Assembly: GCA_030386875.1 (NCBI GenBank)
Contig: CM059568.1
Span: forward strand, 10,712,316 to 10,776,315
Length of the DNA: 64,000 nt
Direction: 5' to 3'
DNA from: Morinoia aosen
Lineage: Eukaryota > Arthropoda > Malacostraca > Amphipoda > Talitridae
Shown in pieces: positions 46,275 to 56,556 of this stretch. Both the position numbers and the translations under genes were made by a program. Under the pieces are notes generated by a model. It was not told the origin of the DNA. It saw only the letters and a program-made list of their open reading frames with translations, and ran no database searches. The stretch's first letter is position 1. The number at the start of each line of letters is the position of its first letter.

Positions 46275-46308
46275 TATAAGAGGCGGGAGGAGGAGGCGGT
46301 GTGTCAGT
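46275..46308 (+). promoter_or_regulatory. Core promoter of the cuticular protein gene
   Basis: TATAAG at 46275-46280 in the context CGCGCATATAAGAGGCG. A TCAGT initiator lies at 46304-46308, with its A at 46306, 31 bp after the first T of the TATA box. This is the normal spacing of an insect TATA/Inr promoter, as is common for cuticle genes. The start codon follows 30 bp later. Confidence 0.8.
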
Positions 46309-49300
46309 GTTCCTGTCGGTTCTCACATCCTCAACATGAAGATCGTAAGTTCCTTCAGCTGCGACAGTGATCGTGGAACTTAACGCGTTTTTTGTCGCTA
46401 GGAGGCTTTGCGTGAGATGCTCTTGGCATGCGCAGTCTTGGCGTGATCTAGCATTACATATTTTTGTTCTCTACTTGAGTTCTTGCGTTTAACATTTCTT
46501 CTTGTTTGCTTAAAACTTTCATAAAATATAGATTCACTTGTTTTCCTTCATGAAATTAGTTTCATAGAAAAACACAACTATTCATTTTACGTCCCGCTTG
46601 GTAGGAACATAAGGCACGTAGAAGAGGTTCCAAGCGCTGCTCTTCTGTCACCCAAGTTCCCGTCATTTTTTAAAGTCCTCCTCTCGTGAGAAGCGACCTG
46701 CAGCGTGCACAGCACCACTGAGGCGCCTACATACATTTTCAGTTAATAATTTCAAAAATTAAAATTTCAACTTCATCATTGGTAAAATTTTAACTTTTTC
46801 ACAGTTTCTACATTCTTCGCCTCTGTGCGTGACTGCACAATGACTAGCAAGGACGAGCCATGTAGAATAAACTTTCCCTTAGTTGTGGTTAGTTGTGGAC
46901 GGAGTGAAAACAGTTGTGCGTCGGTCGAATGTGGTGCGGCAGAGCACGCCTGAACTGACAGTTGCCGCATTTCTAGGCTTTTTGTTTGTTTTAACATTTA
47001 AATATTGAATTGTTCGGCTTTTGTTAATGATATGGTCAGGTCAAATTTTGACGGACATCATCAATGTATCAAACACAGATTTATTAAAATAATTTCAACT
47101 CAAGTTTCAGCAGGATTGCGCCTCAAAAGCGATGGAACCTCAAAAGAACGAAAGGCTACAGGATATTTTGTTTCAGTGGAGCCAGTAAACACCTTATGTT
47201 CCCTTCGTTCCTCAAACATCACAAACCGAGACGCAGCGGCAGATCCCTACAGTTAAGCGGTGTTAATTTCAAACATTTAAGTACTGACAGCAATTATTGC
47301 TAAATCTCTTCCTTTTCCCAACGGGAAGAAACACCGGGCTTGCACCAGAATATTTAAATCCTTTTCACGCGGGGCGACCGCTCTCACCTTTAGGGCAGCT
47401 ATAGGAGCACTCTATGAGATGATGCGCCACACAATCTAGTCCTTACATCAACTCGCACTGCACACCTCAACTGCCGGTCATTTGACGGGCTGCTGAAATT
47501 ATAGAGTGACAAATCGTACCGCAGCACTCTTAGGAGGTGCATGTTGAGTGCTAACAGTTCTACATTATTAATAGAAGTCGCGAGGTGTTTTTGTTCAACA
47601 GATTGATGTGAAATGCACTCGAGCTATTTAAACGTAGGTGCTTGGGTGCTCAAGTTGTGTGACTACGGTCTGAGCCAAAGATTTGGGCGAATTATAAAAT
47701 ATATGTAGAACAAGTTCAAAAAATGTTTTCAACCTTAAATCCTCTTAACCAACGAACTTTGAACCAACAGTAGAAAGGACACTATACCATAGAACGAGGC
47801 GTTTGATAACCCTATCCAGAACGCTAAAATGCCTTGCTTTTGTATTGTAATGCAACACTCCGCATTGCTTACTTAAGGCTGCACTGAAGTTTATTTGCCA
47901 GCTTACAGCGCTGGGAGGCAATTTTCCCCGTTGGGTGTAGGGGAAAAATTCTAAGCACAATACCCCACTCTACCAAGGTGTCTGAAATGGGTACCGGGCT
48001 TGACCGGGGGAAAGCGTCATGGCGTCCTGGTATTAGTTATAAGGCATTTGAAAAACCAATGTACAAGGTGATATGTATTAGGCTTGAATTGAAAATAAAG
48101 CATCCGTAGATGCTAATGTTTGTTTTTATACTCGGTGTGGCACAGGTCATCCTGCTCGCCCTGGTCGGAGTGGCGCTGTCCGCCAAGCTGGACGGCCTGG
48201 GGGGTAACGTTGCAGTCCTGAGAGACGACAGCGTCGCGCCTGTGGGGGCTCGCTACAGGACGTCATTCCAGCTCGGCAACGGCATCAACGTCGAGGAGGA
48301 GGGATCTGAGGGATCTGTTGGGCAGTCCGTCGTCAGGGGATCATACTCGTAAGGCTATCCTTCAGTAGACCTGTGCTACGCATAGAGAAGAAATTTGGGA
48401 GTTTGGTCATGTTTCTTCGACCAGCTTGTGTGTTTTTGTTTTGTAATCTGCCCAGCACCTCGATCGCTCGGGTTCAGAAATTAGCCATAGGTTATGTTAT
48501 TTGGACGGTAAAGTTACTAAATTTATCGCTATCTCTGCTTGCTGCTGCTCCCCAGCAGCCAAGGCATTCATTAGAGGCAGCAGCCGCTAACTTAGAGTCG
48601 AGAGCACACTTCGCTCTCCAGTTGAAATAGAACTTTGCAACAGAAACAAGCCGAGTGGTCAATTCTTGGTCTGCTTCCCAGGTCTCGCGCCTCAGATACT
48701 AATTCTGCAAAGGCACCGGAGATTCATATTTATAATTATTAATTTCTACGTACGAGTAGCTGTATATTCATATTGACACGATATCTCAATAAGAGGCAGT
48801 TACAAAGAAGGGTGGTTCCGTGGTTTTACAGTCTTTTGCTATGTTAGTGATAGTAAAGTCGTTACGAGATCTTAAGTTTTACGCCATATTCACAATGCAA
48901 TTCGATGAGGCACACATGTTGAGGCGATATGTGGGAATTAGGTGACAGACTAACATAAGTATATCACATTAACAAATTTTAATTATGCCTAATAAATTAG
49001 CTTGTTCATATTTTTCAATTTCTGTGGAATTCTCGTAATTTTCATGCAGTACTGAAGCTTGGGATTTCAGCATGTGTTTATTGAGCTGGCAGAGACAACA
49101 TTTTCTGAGAGCTGGTTCATAGTTTTGATAATTATAACTAGAAAGAAATTTGGGGAGGAAGCTATCTTAAAATTTTAACTTACCAATGTCCTACGTATTA
49201 TTGTTTGCAACGTTGCTTTCAGCGTCAGAATGTTCTTTTGGGCTAACATTTTCAAAATTATTTTAACTAATCAGATTATTTAAACAATGTACTTATCGCA

Positions 49301-50079
49301 AGCGATACAGAAGTAGATTGTATTCAAATATTTGCAGTCGATATTGCAATCTTGTGTGATTTTTGTCCGTTAATTAATTTTGTAGTGGCAGGAGACATGA
49401 AACTAGCCCCAGACTATGAAGTACCTCGACATAGTATAATCAACATCTATTCTGACAATGGACTGAACGGAATTTGAGATCTCTCAAATTAATATTTTAA
49501 AAATCATGAAAGAAAAGGCCAAAAGTAAATGATTGTAAAACTGTAGATAATATGATCGAAATTTGAAAAAAAAACACAACAAATGGCATGCAAAATAAAT
49601 TTAAAATACCGGTTCAAAAAATTCCTCACTAGGTATATTCAAAGTCATCCTAATGCTCACTTGCAGAGTTACACCTTGCGTTGCGAACCTTGCAGCGTGT
49701 GGAGAAATTCAAGATAAGTTTCTCGTGCGATATTCCATGTGGGCATGATTGTATATGTGGATTGTAAATGTCTTTTTTTACCAGAATTGCGACGCCAAAC
49801 CTGCTACGAATTTTATACGATGTTTCTCAGACTTGGTGCGCAGCGTGAAAACAATTAAAGTTTGCATGCCTGACATGCAGGTACACCTCCCCGGAAGGAG
49901 AAGTGATCACCATCAACTACGTCGCTGACGAGAACGGGTACCGCGCTACGGGCCCCTCCATTCCGACCCTGCGTCGCGCCTAGTGTGTTCTGCTCAACCA
50001 TCGCTCGACCTCCCGTAACAATGATTGATCATCACACCGGCCAGAAATACGCAATACAGGACTGAATACATGGAATAAA
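46306..50079 (+). CDS. Cuticular protein, RR-1 family (3 exons, 104 aa)
   Basis: Secreted structural protein that binds chitin in the cuticle. Coding exons: 46336-46344 (ATG AAG ATC, then GTAAGT), 48146-48348 (after CAG, before GTAAGG) and 49881-49983 (after CAG, ending TAG). The short first exon encoding only MKI, with the signal peptide completed by exon 2 (VILLALVGVALSA), is the standard layout of insect cuticle genes. The mature part has FQLGNGINVEEEG and the RR-1 chitin-binding consensus across the exon 2/3 junction, GSYSYTSPEGEVITINYVAD then ENGYRATGPSIP. The Tyr/Phe and Gly positions of Chitin_bind_4 are present. AATAAA at 50074-50079 is the likely poly(A) signal. It looks intact and functional, closest in style to endocuticle structural glycoproteins of the SgAbd type. 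No neighbouring cuticle gene is visible here. Confidence 0.95.
46345..48145 (+). other. Intron 1 of the cuticular protein gene
   Basis: 1.8-kb intron from GTAAGT to CAG. It is unique AT-rich sequence apart from a truncated SINE at 47906-48127. Open frames here (for example 47005-47256) lack coding features. Confidence 0.85.
47906..48127 (+). mobile_element. tRNA-derived SINE, copy 3, head missing
   Basis: Body and tail of the same SINE family: AATTTTCCCCGTTGGGTGTA, GGAAAAATTCTAAGCAC, AATACCCCACTC, GAAATGGGTACCGGGCTTG, then TTGAAAATAAAGCATCCG and ATGTTTGTTTTT. The tRNA-like head is absent, so it is 5' truncated. Its tail ends about 18 bp before exon 2 of the cuticular protein gene. Confidence 0.88.
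48349..49880 (+). other. Intron 2 of the cuticular protein gene
   Basis: 1.5-kb intron from GTAAGG to ACATGCAG. AT-rich with no recognised repeat. The 85-codon frame at 48373-48630 is without family features. Confidence 0.85.
50074..50079 (+). terminator. Poly(A) signal of the cuticular protein gene
   Basis: AATAAA 91 bp after the stop codon, followed by a T-rich stretch near 50110-50125; a normal position for cleavage and polyadenylation. Confidence 0.75.
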
Positions 50080-51744
50080 TCTGTCTGAATTAACGTTTAT
50101 TCATACAAAACGTTTTTTTTTGTTTTCCATTTCCATTCGACAGACTACAATGCTGTGATAAACTTGGTCTTGTTTTTGTTCCGTCAAAAGTTATGAAGAA
50201 ATTGAAGCGAATAGGAACTGATAGCAACCAACTTATATTTGAGAGTTCAAATATATTTTTCCAATTTTCTTGTGAATAAAAATTCAACTTGAAACCTTAT
50301 TCTTTCCTCCTAAGTCTACTTATCAACGCATCAGCCACTGGATGTGAGTTGGTCACGCGCACCACGAGAGAACAGAGAATCAGTCCCTGCCCAACCTGTA
50401 CTCGAAACTTACTCAAGAATTAACTTCACCTTCACTGATGCTTTCTGTGTTACCTATCACTTGCTCCTTCTTTGATGTATAGATAACACGTGTTTTACCG
50501 TAATGCCTGCTAGGACTTCGTAATGTCAAAGATATCTCCTCCGGAATTAGAAAAAAAGCAGATGAAAATTCGTAATCTCGTAAAACAGCGTCACAATAGC
50601 CATCAATTGAAAATATCTGGAACGAAGCAATGGGCGATGTTAAAGTTGCTATGAGAGGTACGATAAACGATAAAATAACGATACATGTGCTACGATCACA
50701 ACACATGCAATGCGATCACGACACTTGCGATACGATCAAGACACCTGCGATACGATCACGGTACCGACGATACGATCACTCCACCTGCGATTCGGCAGGA
50801 TACATGTCACCTCGTCTTCCTAACAGTCACTATGATCAGCGATACAGAGTCACTACCAATTTGATTTGGTTCCAAAATATTTTTTAAAACGCGCAAACAA
50901 ATTGTTATAGTATTAATCAAACAGTTGGCTGTGTACTTTAAATCGAGTGCACAAATAGGTGAAGTTATTTCTAACAGCTAATAGTAACAAATGTCATTCA
51001 ATGCTTGAACTTTCGTTCTGAACTATCATTTAGTGAAACCCTGTTGAAAGTTGAGTACATTTCTGGACAACGGATAAAACGATATTAATGCTATCTTTTC
51101 TTTTGAGCTTATTTGGTCATGGGCCAACAGAGGTGAAATTCTGAGCATTATTGGACATCATAATGGGTAGGGAGTTATTCACGTTTTTCTCAAGATATTT
51201 TGCATTTATCAGAAGAATTAAAAAACTAGCTGGTCGAGCTAATAAGTCGAGTATTTAATAAAATTTAAAACATCATCAGTTAAAAGACCAAAATAAAGAA
51301 ATAATTTCAATAAATAGTATACACTTTATAAAAATCTAAAAGAAGTCCAATGTTTTAGTATTTTTTTCAAATAGACTATTTCAAAATAATTTGATATGTC
51401 AAAGATTTTCATTTTTATCAACCCTTATTGCATGCAACGATAATACCAGTGTCTCCAGCAGCATTGTATCCTGTAGAATTTCATGAGAGTGAATGAAGAA
51501 AGTCTTTACGGTTAATATAAATATTATAATGATAGTGAAGGTTTCCGCCACCAGAGACTTGCATCTCTAATTATAAAAGTATGATTTTAAGAGATTTTGC
51601 CAGCTGGATATGTCTCTACATTCACCTATTATTTCATCAAGCAAACAACAACTTAGGTAGCTTCAGCCGACTGCGCGTTTCTGTAGTAGGTTCGTACGAG
51701 CTGATGGTAATAAGACTCAAACTTTACAGGTGAGTGAGGCAAGA
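50080..51744. other. Downstream intergenic sequence
   Basis: AT-rich. The only structure seen is a short 20-bp tandem block at about 50690-50800 with units like GATACGATCACGACACCTGC (roughly six diverged copies). No gene can be supported. Confidence 0.4.
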
Positions 51745-52415
51745 AAGAAAAGAAAAATAAACCCTTTATTTCCAGAAAAAGTAGACACATGAGATACATG
51801 ACAACATATTAGCTTTTAAAAATTTCCTAACATAAAACGTCCTTAGACAAACGTACCATACGAGGAGTACTAATAGACAAACTATACGTGGTCTATTAAT
51901 AAACAAACCATTCGAAGTGTACTAATAGACAAACTATACGTGGTCTATTAATAGACAAATCATACAAGGTGTACTAATAGACATATTATACGAGGCGTAC
52001 TAATAGACAAACCATACGTGGCGTGCAAATAGATTCCCCCTACCAAGTCAAGGGCTAGTTAAATCAAAAATATCATTTCTTGGATATTTTATATCCCAAG
52101 AGATGGCTGACAACTTATCAATAATTTAAATACTGCTAGAGAATTCTTCGGAATTCCCAAATTATTAGTTGAATCGAAGTAAGAAAAGACAAAAAACGCT
52201 ATACCAAAGCAAATTGAAACACCGTCGTAAATGATTATCAAGTATTGAGGAAAGGTTAGTCATAAAGAAATTTATTAAGAACATCACGCAACTCAACACG
52301 CACATCTAGAAACGCGTAAACGAACACACGCAATATGAAATTCATGGCTTGTTCAGCATACGCAGAGAGATAATTTTTTCACGAGTGCTTTATCTCATTT
52401 TTCTGTTCATATTTT
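51745..52415 (+). mobile_element. Retroposon R2, copy 3
   Basis: Starts AAGAAAAGAAAAATAAACCC then TTTATTTCCAGAAAAAG, followed by ACATGAGATACATGACAACA. A short 26-bp tandem block comes next (about 51855-52030; GAGGCGTACTAATAGACAAA). The tail (TCAAGGGCTAGTTAAATCA ... GAAATTCATGGCTTGTTCAG ... GAGAGATAATTTT) is shared with 27897-28200. Confidence 0.7.
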
Positions 52416-53037
52416 TTATTTTTTCTATCCACAGATCTGGGGTAGTGGGGAAGTGATCGATGTACGGAGGAGGGGAAAGAGCACGCGCGTGGCACCTGAC
52501 ACTCAACCCAGTACAATCCTAGCTTTAGCAACACTTTAGGTTATTTACGGACCATTACTTAACTCACTACTCGACCACTAAAGAAATGTTGAAACCAGAC
52601 CCTCGAATCTTAGTCCTCGACAATTATCCAGGAAATTAAACCATTATAACTGTGGCCTCGCTCTGGCTGAGACCAATCGTTTCACTTCAGCACTTGAGAA
52701 CAAAACGAATCAATTACTCAAGTCTGCATTCCCACTCTCAAGACTCCGGACTCTTTGTCACGCCACCCGATCCTAAATGACTGCCTTATGTTCTCTCGTG
52801 AGAAGAGAGGGCACGGTCGAGAGAGAGCGGGGGGGGGGGGGAGTAGAGGATGAGGGGCAACTTTGAGCAACATTTATTATCTAACTCAGGCTTTGCCAGG
52901 TGCCGTGCAAAGTTTAAAAGGGTCCATTCAATCCACTATAAAAATGCATCGTCCATGAAATTATGTTATTGCTTATAATTATCATTAGATGTATCATCAA
53001 ATGTAGTTTAAGCAACATTAGGAGTACATTGCTCTCA
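52416..53037. other. Spacer with a poly-G run
   Basis: No gene. A GAGAGAGCG stretch followed by about 14 G lies near 52830-52845. Confidence 0.4.
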
Positions 53038-53180
53038 ATCATTTCTTTTCGACTAGTGACATGGCCGGGTATTACAATACTCGTGTGAGGGTAACATCCA
53101 AGTGTATTAACTTTAAGATATTTTAAAAACCATTGATGGTGCTTTTTTATCATCTCTATTATTACAAATAAAATGTTTTT
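53038..53180. repeat. Interspersed repeat R3, copy 3
   Basis: Shares GGGTATTACAATACTCGTGT, ACTTTAAGATATTTTAAAAA, CCATTGATGG and ATTACAAATAAAATGTTTTT with the copies at 19171 and 38598. Confidence 0.5.
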
Positions 53181-53954
53181 TTTCGAAAGGTAGTTAGCTA
53201 TGGAAGTCTCGAAGCTTGTTCTCTCACAAGGCTAATATTGTTGTCTGTTAGATCATAAGGATGTATTTTGCATTATTCGTAGCGATGTACATGCTTGCAG
53301 CCGATAAATTCTTCAATTATCTCAAATCTTTCAAAACCTAAAATAAGTTTCTGTCATATTATACGACTTAAAATAACAGGGCTAGAGTGCTAGGAATAGG
53401 ATGTTTGCGGACCACTGTTGGAGTGGGGTCGTATGGCGCCCGCGAATTTCAATTGACGTTATGGATCAGCTGAGCTCGAGAAGTCCAACAATATTCAGGA
53501 TCAAAGAGAAAAGTGCTGCAGTATTGGGGGGTTTGCTTAACCCTGCTTACGCTGCCAAATACAAGCTGTCAGGTTACACGGATTTCTGCTGAAGAAGTAA
53601 AACGACTTTCAAGATCCTGCCGGATCCTCGACAAAGAAGAAGAAAGAAGGATCAGCTGATTATTGTTTAAGTGCCAGTTTACTTGTAAATGAATAGTTAC
53701 AAGTGAGACATTTGTTTATTGACCAATAATCAGAGTAAAAATGATCGAAATTGAATAATAATGAAGAAATATTATTTGTAGTTCTCGGCGTGTGAGTATA
53801 TGAGACTGCTCGTAGTCTTGGACGCGAACCATCTTATGTGAATTTTGAACTAGGGCCTACTTTCAAACATAAGTGCACAATTTTATTTAACTGATATGAC
53901 CCAATTAGACATACTGAATAAAGCACCATCAAATTTAATGAACTATTTTATGGC
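53181..53954. other. Spacer with a small unexplained open frame
   Basis: A plus-strand frame at 53401-53592 reads, in part, VMDQLSSRSPTIFRIKEKSA and LLNPAYAAKYKLSGYTDFC. It looks more protein-like than its surroundings and may be a fragment of a transposon or host gene, but I recognise no family. Confidence 0.25.
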
Positions 53955-53962
53955 TTAAGTCT

Positions 53963-54637
53963 GGTCAATGTGAAGTTTAATGCAATCACGGAAATTAATA
54001 ATTATATTCCAAACAATCACTAAAGGAACCCATTTAAGAACGTTTTACATGAATGACATTCTGCTCGCTGATGCTTTATTTTCGAATTATTGAACTTTGA
54101 AGTTGGCCTTCCCACGCCAAAGGAAGCGAGCGTAATTCAATTATAAACGGAAGCTAACCCCCTATTACAAACGTAAAGAGGTTGGGTCGTGAAGGGGAGG
54201 CACAGTTCTTCTAGTAAAAATTATAAATAAAGCTTCCAACCCACCCATTTGGGTGACGACCGCAATCTTGTTTACATCGGGTCATTGATGGCGACCACCA
54301 TGGGCGCCGCCATCTTGGACCCGATGTCAACAAGATTGCGGTCGTCGCCCTAATGGGTGGGTTAGAAGCTTTATTTATGATTTTCACTAGAAGAACTGTG
54401 CCTCCCCCTCACGACCCAACCTCTTTACGTTTGTAAAAGCTTCCGTTATTAATTAAATTCTGTTTCACGCGCTCGCTTCCTTTGGCGCAAAGGCCAACTT
54501 CAAAGTTCAATTATTCGAAAATAACGCATCAGCGAGCAGAATGTCATTCCTGTAAAACGTTCTTAAATGGGTTCCTTTAGTGATTCCTAAGATCGGAATT
54601 CTTATTTTCCCTGATTGCATTAAACTTCACATTGACC
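53963..54637. mobile_element. Foldback element FB-A, 675 bp, perfect 8-bp TSD
   Basis: Duplication TTAAGTCT at 53955-53962 and 54638-54645. Inverted ends: GGTCAATGTGAAGTTTAATG and CATTAAACTTCACATTGACC. The two halves mirror each other almost to the middle (near 54300), including GACATTCTGCTCGCTGATGC, AAACGTAAAGAGGTTGGGTC, AGTTCTTCTAG and AAGATTGCGGTCGTCGCCC. No coding capacity. It inserted into the very end of the element at 54640-55095. Confidence 0.92.
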
Positions 54638-54639
54638 TT

Positions 54640-55095
54640 AAGTCTTGCTGAGCGGCAAAGCCGCTCAGCAAGAATGAAAATATCGATTATAACTGGAATT
54701 TGATGCTGATTCTGAATATGCAATTTGTTTTGACCGCTCTCGATTTTTTCGATTTTTATTATTTTTTTTGGAAAGGCAGCTAGCAACAACTGAGGTGGTG
54801 CCCAAAGAATGCCATGTTCGTACAGGTTGGGTGGAACCCGGCCCTATCCGGTACTCAGGTCTTCAAGGCACGGTCTGACCATGTTGGGTCGAGAATGGCA
54901 GAGTTTGGATCATGAGGTGGTGCAAGCCAAAAAAAAACATTAAAAATGTATAAAATTTAAAATTCAAAAAAATCACAAAAAATCGAAAAAATTGAGAGCG
55001 GTCAAAACAAATTGCAGATTCGGAATCAGCATCAAATTCCAGTTATAATCGATATTTTCATTCTCGCTGAGCGGCTTTGCCGCTCAGCAAGACTT
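54640..55095. mobile_element. TIR element with stem-loop termini
   Basis: Both ends carry the same self-complementary hairpin: CTTGCTGAGCGGCAAAGCC then GCTCAGCAAG on the left, and GCTGAGCGGCTTTGCCGC then TCAGCAAGACTT on the right. Further inward, GAAAATATCGATTATAACTG and AAATTGCATATTC-like blocks are inverted, as is GACCGCTCTCGATTTTTTCG. The centre (54780-54930) is unique and GC-richer. No transposase. Confidence 0.85.
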
Positions 55096-55307
55096 GTTCC
55101 TATTTTATTAAAATTGGGTCAAATCATAAAATATCTGATTTTTATTTATATTTTTCCAATTGTCTTCAAGACATTCACTCGCATTTTAAAATGCTGTCAA
55201 CCTTTCATATATGTAGTTTGTTATTTTATTACTGAAAATGCATTTGAAAAAGGTATTACAGTTGCTTTGAGTGCTGCAGGTTGTAAAAGAGTCATGGTAA
55301 AAATAAG

Positions 55308-56548
55308 GGTAAATCTGAAGGATATGACAGTAATCAATTTTCCACTGTTTGGTGCCTTAACCTAATTAATTGAATCAAAATAAGGTCAAATTTTACTTTA
55401 ATGTTGTCAACGATTTTCATAATTTTGTTGCTATAGAAAGGTAATATAGTCAATTTTAGGACGTTTTACACGAATGACAATGTGCTCGCAAATGCTTAGT
55501 TTTTGAGTTATTTAAATTTGAAGTTATACGAACGGCGCTCCTGAATGGCCTTTTTTGCGCAAAAGCAGTCATTGTTTTTGCAATAGAAACGGAAGCTAAC
55601 CCCCTATTACAAACGTAAAGAGGTTGGGTTGTGAGGGATAGCCACAGTTCTTCTAGTGAAAATTATAAATAAAGGTTTCTAGTGACGTTCATTTACATCG
55701 ACTCCATGATGGCTGCTGCCATCTTGGGTACCAGGTGATGCCATGGCGGCAGCCACCTTGGAGTCGATGTAAACGGACGTCACTAGAAACCTTTATTTAT
55801 AATTTTCACTAGAAGAACTGTGGCTACTCTTCACGACCCAACCTTTTTACGTTTGTAATTGGGGGTTAGCTTCCGTTATTAATTAAATTACGCTAGGCGC
55901 GCACGCTTCCCTGGCACGCACAAACCAACTACAAAGCTGAATAACTCAAAAATAACGCATCAGCAAGCAGAATGTCATTCATATAAAACATTCTTAAATG
56001 TGTTCCTTTATTGATTCTTTGCAATGAAATTATGAAAATTGTTGACAACATTAAAGTAAAATTTGACCCAAAATAAACAAGTTTTCTTCTATGCACTTTC
56101 AGTCTGAAATGAGTATTTTACCAGGTATAGCGGTAGGTTTAGTTTCGTCTTTGATGACAAATGCCCTTGAATAAACAGCTACTCATTGATTTTTGAATTT
56201 TTGTTGCTTGAATCATGGTAATAACATCGAAGTAAACTACTTTTCTTCCATACACTTTTTTCGTCAAATGAGTATTTAACGTGATATAGTGGTAGGTTTG
56301 GTTTAGTCTTTGATGACGAGTGCGCGGGAAGCAAAAATCCATTGCAGTGTTGCCATTCCATGGGATCAATGAATTTCTCTCCGCTTCAAACACAGGAGTT
56401 GCGGTAAGTAATATACCGCAATGACTAATGAAATACTCATTTCAGATGGAAAGTGCGTATAAGAAAACTTGTTTATTTTCATTAAATTAACTCTATTTAG
56501 GCATTAAAAAATACGAAATTGATTACTGTCATATCCTTCAGATTTACC
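55308..56548. mobile_element. GGTAAAT-family TIR element with nested FB-A, 8-bp TSD
   Basis: Perfect duplication AAAATAAG at 55300-55307 and 56549-56556. Ends GGTAAATCTGAAGGATATGA and TCATATCCTTCAGATTTACC are inverted. Without the nested FB-A element and its 8-bp duplication, the length is 548 bp, identical to the copy at 15019-15566. The interior matches that copy closely (TTCTTCTATGCACTTTC, GATAGCGGTAGGTTTAGTTTC-like blocks, CTCCGCTTCAAACACAGG). Confidence 0.92.
55384..56068. mobile_element. Foldback element FB-A, 685 bp, perfect 8-bp TSD
   Basis: Duplication CAAAATAA at 55376-55383 and 56069-56076. Inverted ends: GGTCAAATTTTACTTTAATG and CATTAAAGTAAAATTTGACC. The mirrored inner blocks include AAACGTAAAGAGGTTGGGTT, AGTTCTTCTAGTGAAAATTA and CATCGACTCCA, as in the copy at 53963-54637. 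Nested in the element at 55308-56548. Confidence 0.92.
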
Positions 56549-56556
56549 AAAATAAG

